Both the position numbers and the translations under genes were made by a program. Shown piece after piece: positions 12,701 through 23,879 of a DNA stretch of 64,000 bases; the first letter of the stretch is position 1, and the number at the start of each line of letters is the position of its first letter. Origin of the DNA: Purshia tridentata (Eukaryota > Streptophyta > Magnoliopsida > Rosales > Rosaceae). The stretch spans positions 48,225-112,224 of the forward strand of contig QANT01002741.1 in the NCBI GenBank assembly GCA_003254885.1, read 5' to 3'. The notes beneath the pieces are model-generated. The model was not told the origin of the DNA, searched no databases, and saw only the letters and a program-made list of their open reading frames with translations.

Positions 12701-15700
12701 GAGTACATACCAGCGAACAAAGAGATGCACATCATCAGCTGATACGATATCTTGAAGGTAATTCAAAAGCAACTGTTGGACAACCTCAAGCTTCATAATT
12801 GGAAAAGCAACTTCAGTGTTTCTTCCTGAACTATGATCCTTTATCCCACCATCTTTGCATTGTGATTTGCAGTAAGATTGTAAAACGAGGAGTTGCTTCT
12901 TGCAGAGGCATATCTGGCAGTGCCAACTTCGGTTAGGAACTTCATGTTCTCTTACACCCATGCAATCAGCATGAAATATTCTCTGACAACCTTGACATAC
13001 AAAGAAATTTTTTTCAACCCTACTATCTAAACAAACAGAGCATGCATCTTTTGGATAACTCTGATCAACCCCATCCCCACTAACCAACTCCTGTAATATC
13101 CAAAACTTGTCCCTACTGCAAAGGACAGAATCACGCTTCAACCTTGCAGCAATGGTGCCTAGAAGATCAATAGCCATGGTACGTGCAGCTATGTCTTTAG
13201 ATTTCAACCCAGCATTCTGGAGTAATAAGACACAAAGAACCTGCAAATAAATCTGTTTCAGCAGGGAGAAACTAATGCCATTTAAGATATTATATTCCAC
13301 ACAAATCACAAATATATTTTACCTCCAGAATAGGAGCTGAAGCAGGATATTCAGGTAAGTTCAATGTCGTCAGCAGATCAGTAACAAGATTCTCCATCAT
13401 TACTTTTAACTCAGAAGCTTCCTGAGTCTTCACACTAGCAAAGCGCTGAAGTACACGAGTCCAAAAGAGACAGCATGCCCCTGTGGCTGCTGCAAGGCCT
13501 TTAGTTGGACAATCAGCATTGAGAGAAACTTCTAAGACAAAATTACCACTTGATTCCTGCCTTAGAGGTTCAGGAAGGTCTGCACTACATTGAACCAACT
13601 GAAGCAGCAAAGCAGTGATCATTTGAATCTGTTTTTGCTCTTCATCAGGTAGGTGATAGGCTCTCAAAGCTCGCTTCGAAAATGGTAACTTCCAAAGCAG
13701 ATGAAGTAATTCATCTATCACATAAGTTCGATGTTGAGTGTATGAATAGAATATCTGTACCACCAACACCGAAGATGCTCCAAGTTTCAGATCAAATAAC
13801 ATTAAAATGCACATATGTATGAAAACATGTAATGTAAGTAATAGCTGCCAACAGAAAGAATAGTGCTGATCTGTACCCCACTGATTAAACCAATTGCCTT
13901 CAGTTGCAAGAGCTGGATATTATCTACCATGAATGTTGTAAAGCTTGTTTTCACCAGTTGTAAGATACAACTATCTGACAACCTTTCTATTAACAACAAA
14001 TCCTTGAGTAAACCCAGAATGGTGCACATTTTCTGAAGAATATTATTAACGGCAGCGGAGACCCTACAAAAGGCAAGATGTAAGAAAAGGGAAAACACCT
14101 AAACTTAATTACAGAAAGGTCTTGTCAAAAAAATCAATGACGTAGGAGCAGATTGTAGATAAGCACACTTGTTAAAGGATGACTTCTGCACTTTTATGGT
14201 CTTTATACTACGCCGCCTCTTGCTTGCTGAACCAATTTCAGCATCAAGCTCGTCATCTTCCTCAACTGTAAATATATCAGAATTTATTGTTGCTCAATAT
14301 CAGAACTTGGAAAGAACTACTCTAGGAAATACAGAATGATCAAGCAAGGGAACAATCAGTCCAATTTAGGTAACAAGCAATAAAAAAATTGATGGAGACA
14401 ATGTCCTATACAGATAAATATGTTTAAAATACATAGAAAAATACGAAAAAATTCAGAGACATACAAATATAGTAGGTTACAGAAATCCCAACTGTTATAA
14501 AAAAGCTAACCTTCAAGTGTCCCATTTTCATTTGGCCTATGCAAAGCACGATATGAAGGATCATAAGCACACATGACATCCATTATCTGATGCCTGGAAA
14601 ACTCCAGAATTCTTTCAATGATCTGATATGCAAAAACTAGCATTATTTACCTCGTCATAAAGCGTCACAAGATACATTTACAAGTTACAAATATAGCAGA
14701 TCTCCTCCAAATATTAAAATAAAGCATGTACCTCTTCTTTATACAGCTGCTTTGGCATCTGGTTATGAGCCATTACTGCTAAAGCTGCATGAATGGACTC
14801 CAGTGCACAATGTATCGATGAAACCACATCTGAATCTGACTGAGACAGTGAAAAGAAAAGTAATAAATGAAAGTGATCACAAGTCACAAGTATCTATTGA
14901 ATAATAAATTTAGGTTAAGAAGCAAACTACGCCAGCAGAACACAAAAACCTGAAGAAATGCAGGTTAAGAAGAAAACTACCCTGACAGAAATTCTATATT
15001 CAAGAAAGAAAGGAGTCTATAACAAGCTTACCTGCTCAAATTCATTTATGGACAAGCCCTCAGCTCCATGTATCTGATGATCCAAAATCCTTAACAGTCT
15101 AACAAAAGTATCTACAGGAACCAAATGTAGAAGCCTCTTTGCACGAAGAGACATTATTTCATTTGCAAGCATTCTAAGATCAGAAAGAGGCATCAATGAC
15201 CACTCTGCTTCATCCCGATCATCACTGAAAATTTCAGCTCTGCCGCAGAAATCCTCCACCAACTCACAAAAGTGTCCAATAATGGCATCTAAACAAGATT
15301 TTGCAATATAAGTTATTCAAATGAAAATATTAAAATAAGAGTGTATGAGAATTCTTGAGAGAAATATAGAGTTCTAAAACCCAAGACCAGCTAGAACCTT
15401 GAATTGCAGCAGGATCAGGTTCAACTGATGACGTAATGCCATCATTAGCTTTCTTCTTGGCTTTTGGTTTTCTAGAAGATGGTGTAGATATTTCCTGCAA
15501 TTTCATCTTCCAAATTAGGAAAATAAAGAGAGGGGGGAGGGGAGGGGAGATATTATAAATTTCCAAATAGATGCACACATACATTAGGAGGAATATAATT
15601 GAGCTGATTATTGTGAGTTGCACCATATTCTCTTTGAGCATGTCTTGTTATAGGTATAGTAGGCTCAAAGAGCTTCTTATCAGGTACTGTTCTACTGCCA

Positions 15701-17280
15701 GGCACTTGCCCCTTAATAGGACCTGAGAAACTTGAACAGTGCAAGAAACAATAAGCACAGAAACATTAAAATCATTTAAGAACCGAAAGCACTAATAAAT
15801 AAAGTCCAACATACACATAAAGTAAAGAGGAGACATGTCCTGGAAATTCACCATGTATCCTTTGAGGTTAAATAAGACAACTTGTTTTGAATATCAAGTG
15901 ATGATACCAATGTTAATACCATATGTATGAGTAAAAATATCAATTAGCATTCTTTTAACTTTAACAACCTGTACCTTCACAAATCAATAAAAATTAATAA
16001 TAATAACGATAATTTTTTTGTCATATCTGACCAATAGCAATGCTTGCACAAACAAAAACAATAATATTTTATCATTTCTAGGCATACTATTTTTAATCAT
16101 TTTGCATTATTTTGAGTATGTTATCAGTACGTAGTATATATTTGGTCTCTCATATTCTATAAATCTACATAATTAATAACAAAGTCCATATTGTAACCAA
16201 AAATTCTCGCACCAGAAAAAAGATGTGATGCATTACTCAATCAGATTATAATTTATGTAAAAGTTTATTGATTATATAATGAAAAATGGCTCACATTTAT
16301 TTCCCAACATACTAAAATTAAATTAAATTAAATTTATGCAGTGCATCTACTGTTATTTATTTATATTGGGAAAAAAGAATCCCACTGTTTCAAGCAAAAG
16401 CAGCAACACAGAAACCCTATGTAACCAGTTGGAAAAGTAAAAAAATGGCATGTAAGTAAAAGATTAATTAATTCGCAAGCAGTAATAATTATAATCAAGG
16501 CAGGTATGGAGCAACTAAAACTTTGTTTACCTGGAGTGCTGTACTCAAATGCTTCTGGATTGTACCGTAGAACGTCGTCGTGAATTTGTAAAGTTTCAAC
16601 ATAACTATATGGAACTGCCCTAGCATCCTCTCTAAGGTTCCTGTACATGATACCGTATATAAGCAATAATAAAGAAATTAAAAAACATCACTAGAATAAA
16701 AATTCAGAGTGCCATAGAAGTATGTATAGACATTTGTTCTACTAACACCAACACTTCTCTATCTGATTTTTAATCTAAACTTAAGATCCTGACATACAAT
16801 TCAGAAAGCAATAAGCACCGTTACATTTGTTTTATAATTATTTTAACCACTTCATGACCAAAACTTTCAGACAACAGCAAAAGTAACGAGTTAACGATCA
16901 AAACCTCCTTTTATCACAAAAATCGGAAAATTCTCATGTGGTCAAATTTCACACAGCAACAATCAAAAACGTTAAATTTCAAATCGTAATTATGAAAGTA
17001 AGCAAAAATCACAACTCCAAGTAACTTACAAGTAAGAGACGTCGGTTTCTCGAAGCAGATCAGCAATTTTACTGGACAGAGCTTCATCAGGACGATTCAA
17101 CCACGCACTGTTCCCACTCAGCTCGTCGAACAGCCGGAGGTCCTGATCAGATGCGCCGCAGAACACAGGAAGCGTAGGCAAAGGCAAGCCAGACGCGACC
17201 TCCGAGTGTATGGTATTCGAGAGGCTGATGCCGCAGACGTTCGAGCTCGAGCCCGAACTTGAAGTGACCGGAAAACTCAT
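6703..17280 (-). CDS. SCC2: Sister chromatid cohesion protein SCC2 (NIPBL homologue) with plant PHD finger
   Basis: Twenty-eight coding exons on the minus strand give 1,804 residues. From the 5' end they are: 17280-17030, 16640-16531, 15722-15583, 15494-15398, 15288-15032, 14839-14732, 14622-14511, 14265-14169, 14063-13877, 13754-13323, 13240-12711, 12629-12419, 12342-12292, 12175-12017, 11926-11759, 11515-11216, 11127-10975, 10701-10532, 10410-10305, 9628-9467, 9355-9251, 9186-8953, 8628-8495, 8416-8126, 7845-7422, 7337-7245, 7154-7029 and 6909-6703. SCC2 with SCC4/MAU2 loads cohesin onto chromatin in the nucleus. The N-terminus ([20 protein letters not shown]) is the conserved plant start. 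The ATG at 17280 was chosen because no upstream in-frame ATG exists. A C4HC3 PHD finger (CSVC, CQGC, HADC, CQIC) sits at about residues 664-709, a plant-specific feature of SCC2. HEAT-type helical repeats follow. The tail is acidic ([12 protein letters not shown]) and then Arg/Ser-rich. Confidence 0.95.
7876..8083 (+). mobile_element. Short retroposed fragment (LINE/SINE-like tail) with 12-bp target-site duplication in an SCC2 intron
   Basis: The perfect 12-bp direct repeat actctcaaccag occurs at 7876-7887 and 8072-8083, flanking about 184 bp inside the SCC2 intron 7846-8125. The plus-strand insert ends in taagctctgccttcgtttta followed by ataaagtttc and an A-rich tail. That arrangement is the usual one for the 3' end of a plant non-LTR element integrated by target-primed reverse transcription. 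No coding capacity remains. The insert has the opposite orientation to SCC2. It could also be a SINE; I see no tRNA-like boxes. Confidence 0.6.
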
Positions 17281-18545
17281 CGATTCGTTAACCGTTGAGT
17301 TCGGGATTGGCAGCACTGTAAGGCATGTATGCAGAATGAGGTGCAGTGGCACAGGCTGTAATTAGGTTGAAATCAAGGGGTATTTGGGAGGTAATTAGGG
17401 TTTGTGTTGCAGAGAGAGTGTGGAAGATGAAGAAGTAGAGTTTGGAGCCCTAGAGGAATAGATTGGGAAGAGATTTGGCGGGGAAAGTGTGCTGAGGAAC
17501 CAAATTTTCGGGCTTTTGGGGGGAATCGAAGTGGATTTGGTGTTATAGGTGTGGGAAACGAGTCTCGCTAGCGCAATTACGAAAATGCCCTCCAGACACT
17601 GTGTGCTTACCGGACAGAAGTCTCTTCTTGCCGCTCTTCCGGAATTTCGGCGATGGAGGATTGCTGTCCTGTTTAGATTTTAAATTTTTATTTAAGGATT
17701 GAGTTATCGAATTACGGAAGTACCCTTCACTAGCAAAACTTGACTTGATTCTTAACCATCAAAAATTGATGAAGGTCAACACAAAGATCGTGTCATCGTG
17801 TAGTCTTTTTCGGTTTTTCCTGTTTTTCGAGTTTCCCTCTGAGGAATACTGGAAGTTAACCCAGAATTTAGTATATTATTATTTTTTAAATTATAATGAA
17901 GCCAATAATGCCACTATGGTAATTGCACATAATTAACTGATTATTATTTTTTTGTCGACTAACATAATAATTGCCTTTTTTTTTCGTTGTCAACCAACAG
18001 ATTTCTTGTTTGAAGTGATATTATTGTTTGACTCTTGCTAATCACATTTACTCATTTCACTTATATGCGTTAATCACGTGTTAACAATTGTAAATGTCAT
18101 TATACAATCCGTACATATTTTAAAATGTCAATTATCCACACCTGTTTAACCAAACAATTCTAATATTCTTCATTAAAGTCTCATTAAGAGATCCACAATG
18201 ATCAATGATATATCTCTCTCTTCTTATGACTAAATAACATAAGATTAAAAAGTTTTTAATCTACAAATGTCATTATTGAAATATGTGTTTATATATATAA
18301 AATGGGTCATCAAAGTTTTAAATACTTTTTGATTCATCAACTGGTATCTAGGATTTACTCCAACGAAGCAGATTAGTGTCATTTACTTGACCAAATCGTT
18401 ATTAACAAAGTTTTAAATATTTGATGTACCCAAAAAGGAAAGAAATCTTTTCTATTTTTTTTGGGGTACACTAGGGCCGAAGCCTAAAACAAAAGAGAGC
18501 TACACCGCAATCATTTTGGGCTTGGGCATGTCAGCCCATCCTCAG

Positions 18546-18638
18546 CTAATATGCTGTTAAAGCCCGGCCTACTTCCACAGCCCATTTCCCAAGAAAATCA
18601 GCAGCAAAATTCGGGATTGTTCTTCCATTTATAGCCAT
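18546..18638 (-). pseudogene. Possible relic of a non-LTR retrotransposon RNase H C-terminus
   Basis: On the minus strand a short frame reads INGRTIPNFAADFLGKWAVE and then ends. The ADFL.KWAV pattern resembles the C-terminal part of the RNase H domain carried by plant LINE-type elements. The rest of the element is not visible. Identification rests on a short motif only, so this is tentative. Confidence 0.3.
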
Positions 18639-19020
18639 CTTTCAAAAACTTTCTACATTAGTACATTGTCAGCCATAAGTTATCCCTCTACCCAATTTTT
18701 CATTTGATCAAAGTGTCCTCATACCAACAGCAGAAAATTGGATTTACTCTACTGTCAGCTATACACTAACTCTATATAATATAGGCTTTTATCTTTTAAA
18801 TTTTTTTCCTTAGGACGATTTATATTAGCTGAATTATCACATAGTTTTCGTAGCACAATTTCAACAGTATTTTTCAATAGTATTCTATTGTATCTTTGTT
18901 GTATGTTTGTTTTTTGCCTTTTTTTTTTTTTGTTCTTTATGTATAGAATATGCATTTAAGGAATAAAACCCATTTTTCCTTAGTTAGTTCTATGGGATCG
19001 GAACTTAAGGGATATTGAGG

Positions 19021-19266
19021 CTCCAGCAAGAATTGAGGCTCACCTTCCTCCACTACATTTAATTCCTAATTTTCTTTTGAGGTAAAGCATCTAAACTTGT
19101 GAATCCATTTTATCATATCAATGTAAACTAATTGGAAATTTTGCTCTAAATGGAAAATCTTTGTGGCTCCAGCAAGAATTGAGGATCACCTTCCTCCACT
19201 ACATTTAATTCCTAATTTTCTTTAGAGGTAAACCATCTAAACATGTGAATCCATTTTATCATATCA
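19021..19266. repeat. 100-bp direct duplication in the expansin promoter
   Basis: The block 19021-19120 (ctccagcaagaattgagg... to ...ttatcatatca) recurs at 19167-19266 with only about four substitutions and a period of 146 bp. It ends about 120 bp upstream of the expansin TATA box, so the upstream regulatory region has been doubled. Confidence 0.9.
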
Positions 19267-19388
19267 TTTATAACTATACATGATACATTCTCTATGTTTC
19301 TTCCTTTTTCACTTAATAATCGTGAAAAACTAATATCATTTGGTATCCTCATATTTTTCTTTCCTTTTATGATAATCCCACTTATGCC

Positions 19389-19395
19389 TATAAAT
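19389..19395 (+). promoter_or_regulatory. TATA box of the expansin gene
   Basis: TATAAAT at 19389-19395 lies 71 bases before the ATG at 19466, a normal spacing for a plant core promoter with a short leader. Confidence 0.6.
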
Positions 19396-19465
19396 TATCT
19401 TCATAGTCATGAGGTTTTTTATACATATGCAATAGCATTTCAGTTTCTCTTACTATCACATAGCC

Positions 19466-20389
19466 ATGGCTGAGTTTCAGATATTGTGTACATGGGCAGT
19501 GTTCATCACTCTTTTGGTTCAAGCCATGAGCAAGAAAACCCCTTTTGGTGAGAGAGCCCATAATGATTGGGAGGACGCCCATGCAACATTTTATGGTGAC
19601 ATGAGTGGAAAAGAAACCATGCGTAAGTGAAAAGTTTTTGTACGTGTCGGTTACACATAATTTCTACCAATATACATATTATGAGTGAGGCACTACATAC
19701 CAATATTTGTTTTCAATTTAGATAAAGTGACATCCAAGTTTTTGAACTTTGTGAATGTTTGATTAACAGAGGGAGCTTGTGGATATGGTGATCTGTTCAA
19801 ACAAGGGTATGGCTTGGAGACAGCAGCTCTAAGCACAGAACTGTTCAACAAGGGGCTTGCTTGTGGTTCTTGTTTTGAGATTATGTGTGTGAATGATCCA
19901 CAGTGGTGCATACCCAATGCTGGCCCTATTACAATTACTGCAACCAATTTTTGTCCACCAAATTGGGATCCAGCACCAGACCATTGGTGCAACCCACCAA
20001 ACAAACACTTCGACTTGTCCATGTCCATGTTCACAAAACTTGCAGTATACAAAGCTGGGATTATTCCTGTAAAGTATCGCAGAGTCCCATGCCATAAACA
20101 AGGAGGGATTAAGTTTGAACTCAGTGGAAACCCCTATTGGCTTGCTGCATTGGTGTTCAATGTTGGTGGTGCTGGTGATGTTTCAAATGTCAGAGTTAAA
20201 GGCTCCGACACTGATTGGCTTCAGATGTCACGTAATTGGGGCCAGATTTGGCAGACTGGAGCTAAATTAGTTGGGCAAACCTTGTCATTCCAAGTTACTA
20301 CTAGTGATGGGAAAAAGATCGGGTTTGATAATGTTGCACCAAATAATTGGCAATTTGGTCAAACCTTTGAGGGGAGAAGTAATTTTTAG
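19466..20389 (+). CDS. Alpha-expansin (divergent EXPA21-26-like clade)
   Basis: Two exons, 19466-19622 and 19770-20389, encode 258 residues. Expansins loosen cell walls non-enzymatically at acid pH by disturbing cellulose-xyloglucan contacts. A hydrophobic signal peptide (about 1-22) directs secretion. The GH45-like domain has [23 protein letters not shown], the Cys-rich [19 protein letters not shown] and the HFDLSM motif with the family Asp. The CBM63-like C-domain has [10 protein letters not shown] and ends [11 protein letters not shown]. The motifs GDM...[13 protein letters not shown] and [12 protein letters not shown] are those of the divergent Arabidopsis cluster around At5g39260-At5g39310 (from memory), not of classical growth expansins. 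The spliced codon at the junction is Gln. An F-box gene lies downstream in the opposite orientation. The gene looks intact. Confidence 0.95.
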
Positions 20390-21881
20390 ATATGGACTCA
20401 ATGTTTAATCTATTGCTAGTTATTTGATATGTACTTTTTGCCTTGTGTGGCAAATAGCAAATTCATCACGTAATAATAAAAATATGATTATTATTCATTG
20501 TGCAATTCTTATCTGGCTTCCAGAATTTATATAAATCCCTAAAAAATATATTTCACCTGGTGTTAAGGTTCAAATTCAATGCATGAATCCTTCTCCTCTT
20601 CATCTTTAACCGGTGCATGAATGCTATCGTGTCGTATCTTTAACCAGCAGACCAACGCCAATTTTGTGATTAAGGGTGGCGTAAATTCATATTTATTATA
20701 GCTTTTTTGGGAGAATACATATTTTTTTATACTCAATTCATCTCTTTCTTTTCTTGTACCAAATATATTTATCTCATTCACATAAATATAGAGAATAATT
20801 ACAAGAATCAATCACCAATAATTGCAGTTTTTTGAGAGTATAAATGTGGAGAAAAACAAATTACATAAAAATCGTTTGAGTAAAAAATAACATACAAAAT
20901 AATTAAGTTCAAATAAACCCATTCTTGACCAACAACAAAAAAAACCAAAGCAAAAGCAATATTAATCACTTAAATATAAAAGAATAAGAAATTGGTATTT
21001 AATACTAAGAACCTCTGTTTTTTTCAGAGGAAAAATACTAAACCTCTAAAGTGTTCATGAGAAGAATATAATAGAGAATCCAAACCAAAAAAAAACAAAA
21101 TCGTTCACAATTAAGTAAGTCATCCTTTTTATAATGCGAAATTGAAACTCATGAGAAAAAAATCTTAAATCCAAACACTCCATGCTTTAACAACCTGTTC
21201 TTGAGGAAAAAAGAAACTCCCCAGAAAATAAAAAATAAAAAATCGAACTTACACCTGATGCCTACCTGCCTTGTACACTACATACACTTCAAACTAGACA
21301 CACTTAAATGTTTAGAAAATGTAAATTTTCTAAATCGGTGATTTGTCTAGTATTTACTAGTGCGAAGGGAGAATGCAATCGGAGAAGGCATATAGATATA
21401 GCATTCCTGATCAAGCTCTGGCCCAATGGCATGTCAAAAGAAACCACTACCTCCATATGGCATGTTATCATTCAAAATAAGAAATATCACATTACTCCAC
21501 CATGTTAGTTGTGAATACTAACTGAAGTTAAAAAATGAACATTTAAAGGGCACGTAGCAATTGTTGTTAAAATTACCATACTGCTTAACATTTATTACAT
21601 AAGACAAATTCACAGACTTTCCCCATTTCAGGTGAACGATATGAATGAACACCGAATGGATACAATTCAATACAGAGGAAAATAAGTTTCATAATTATTA
21701 GCAGTAATTAATAAAAAGTATGTACAGACTTTTGAACATGAAAGAAAGTGATATCAATAAAAGCAATGTATTTGAACTGGAAATGAGGCAGCCTGGCAGC
21801 CTCAGCACATCAAATAGCCATAGAGAACAAAACACCATTGATACATTGGTGGCTCTTTTTCATTTGCATGGCCTTAAACCT
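20390..21881. other. Intergenic region between expansin and F-box gene (3' ends convergent)
   Basis: The stretch carries the 3' UTRs of the convergent expansin (+) and F-box (-) genes and very AT-rich spacer. No gene, RNA or clear repeat is seen. Confidence 0.6.
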
Positions 21882-22631
21882 TCACTTCCAATCAAGCATG
21901 TCTAATAGCCACAAAACCTCTCCCTCGGAATTTGCAACATCACAAAAATCCATTTCAATCCCGAAAACATCAAGAACACCTTCATTTCCGTCATCCATGA
22001 AAAGCAAAGAGACCCATGCTCGGATACCCGAAATGAAGGGGTATACCGGTGAGAAGTCAAGGTAGTCATTTGCCATGGCTCTGTATGCTGTTCGATCAAT
22101 GTAATCAAACATAGATTTGTTGATTATACAAGCAACCCTATTAGAATCCTTGCGCCCCACAAGCACTGAAACACGCACGGTCTGGCTCACAGGAACTGTG
22201 AACCTTGGCTCAACAGGTAGTTTCATCTTGTACTCAGGACCCTCCAGGTGAAATCTAAGCATGTCACATACTCCTGGTGGTGGGATTTTAATACCACTCT
22301 GAAGGATAGGGCCCGGGATCACTTCTGAAAAGATAAATCGATCTTCAGTCCAGATATCAATGAAAAATTCCAAGTCATCAAAGGAAAGTCTTGGGGGAAG
22401 AAGAGCTTGACTTTGCCGGCGCTTATAAAAGGTTTGATACAGCTTGTAATATGTTAGAGTGGGTGGGTTAGGTCGTTTGCAGACAGAAGGCCATCTCTTG
22501 GCACATAGGCACTTCCAAAAGAAATCATCCCGGGCTATGTCTCTCCACTGCTTACACACTGCCATACATGAAGCAAGGTCCACGCCCTCCAGCAAAGGAA
22601 AAACAGCCTTCAGAACCTCTTCACTTGTCAT
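21882..22631 (-). CDS. F-box protein (At5g39250-like)
   Basis: A single coding exon gives 249 residues. The F-box occupies about residues 1-48 (MTSEEVLKAVFPLLEGVDLA, then VCKQWRDIARDDFFWKCLC), so the protein is expected to bind SKP1 in an SCF ubiquitin ligase. The C-terminal part (about 75-249) has no known repeat such as Kelch or LRR, but has a conserved-looking block with FFIDIWTEDRFIFSEVIPG and FGIEMDFCDVANSEGE. In Arabidopsis an F-box gene of this type (At5g39250, from memory) also sits beside an expansin cluster. The ATG is fixed by the splice acceptor a short distance upstream. The 5' leader contains two introns (see separate entry). Confidence 0.88.
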   Translation of the reverse strand: MTSEEVLKAVFPLLEGVDLASCMAVCKQWRDIARDDFFWKCLCAKRWPSVCKRPNPPTLTYYKLYQTFYKRRQSQALLPPRLSFDDLEFFIDIWTEDRFIFSEVIPGPILQSGIKIPPPGVCDMLRFHLEGPEYKMKLPVEPRFTVPVSQTVRVSVLVGRKDSNRVACIINKSMFDYIDRTAYRAMANDYLDFSPVYPFISGIRAWVSLLFMDDGNEGVLDVFGIEMDFCDVANSEGEVLWLLDMLDWK

Positions 22632-23870
22632 TTTCAGCTCACAAAAAATTCAAAAAATTTCTGTCCCTGCAACAAATACACATTGGAGGGACCGAAACTA
22701 GTAGACTCTTAGAAAAACCCTATGGAAAAATAAATAAATTCAAAATTCACAAATATGTACACATTAAAGTTTTAGTTAACAATAGAACACAAAATAACAT
22801 GCTCTAGAAAAAATGAGGGGAAAGGTAAATAAACTATAGATCATAGAAATCACAATCAGTTCAACTACAAACATACATAAGCATCTGAAACTACTCTGAC
22901 ACTGAGTTTGGTCATGAAGAGATGCACTCAAACTAAGCATTGTCCTTAAAATAGAAAAAAACAATCCTGGCTATGTTAGATCCATATGATAAAAAATTGT
23001 TCCATATAACTGGTAGCCCCAAAGATAAACAAGTGTGGTCAACTCAAAAGAACCTCACATTGATTAAACATAGGGTTATGTGTGGGTCGTCTTATTCAAT
23101 AAGCAAATGAACTTTCATGGCCCTATGTTGGGTTGAAACATAGTTCCACCATTCAGCCAAATAGCAAATTTCCTCAAGGAATATGATCACCACACAATTA
23201 TTTCTACAGTTGCATACCTAGGGTTGATAATTAACAAGCATGTACGGAAATGCAAATGAGGGGAAAAAAGAAAGCAACCCATTTCATCAAATTGATAATT
23301 AAAACCATAACACATAAAGTGAGAGAGAGAGAGACAGAGAGGAGAGCTATGTCAACTCATATCTTTTGTTTATTACCATTGAAATGTTAAAGACTTCACT
23401 AATCTCTGTTCAATTCTAATACATATGAAACACATTTTCACACTTCATCAGATTAGTCTACAACATAACAAACAAATATTCAAACTTAATGAAATTCAGA
23501 GGCACAGAAACAGGAATCACAAAGGAAGTGCATAACTACCTGATCGCGGGAAAAAGTTTTGGGGACAGAATCCCAAAAATTTACGCTGCAAAAAAACTTC
23601 AAATCCACAAATAAAAAAATGACAGAGACCAAATGAGCATGCAGAGAATGATCAAACCATAGATCGTTCTGAAGAATATAAACACAAAATTGAAAGAACT
23701 AGGTTAATGATCTGAACAATGAACAGAAAAATAGGATGATTTTTTCTTTTCGTACCTATTTTGTTGGTAGAACTGGTAAACCCTAGAATTTTGTTGAAAG
23801 TTGGAAGCTTAGAACCAGATATTGAGTGAAAGATCTTCGCAGAGTTCTGAGGGAAGGGAAGAAAGAAAAG
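22632..23870 (-). other. 5' UTR of the F-box gene with two introns
   Basis: Reading on the minus strand, a first non-coding exon (about 23870-23756) ends at ATAG|GTACG. A 46-base second exon (23585-23540) is bounded by a GCAG acceptor and a CAG|GTAGTT donor. The last leader part begins after TTGCAG at about 22668 and runs to the ATG at 22631. Exon boundaries are inferred from splice consensus only. Plant leader introns commonly enhance expression. Confidence 0.55.
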
Positions 23871-23879
23871 TCACCCAAA

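Larger units (their letters stand above)
17281..19465. other. Intergenic region between SCC2 5' end and expansin
   Basis: The first approximately 280 bases are the SCC2 leader and promoter. The stretch 17650-18470 is AT-rich with no supported gene. A possible retroelement relic lies at 18546-18638, and the duplicated expansin promoter block is at 19021-19266. A poly-T run lies near 18920. Confidence 0.6.
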
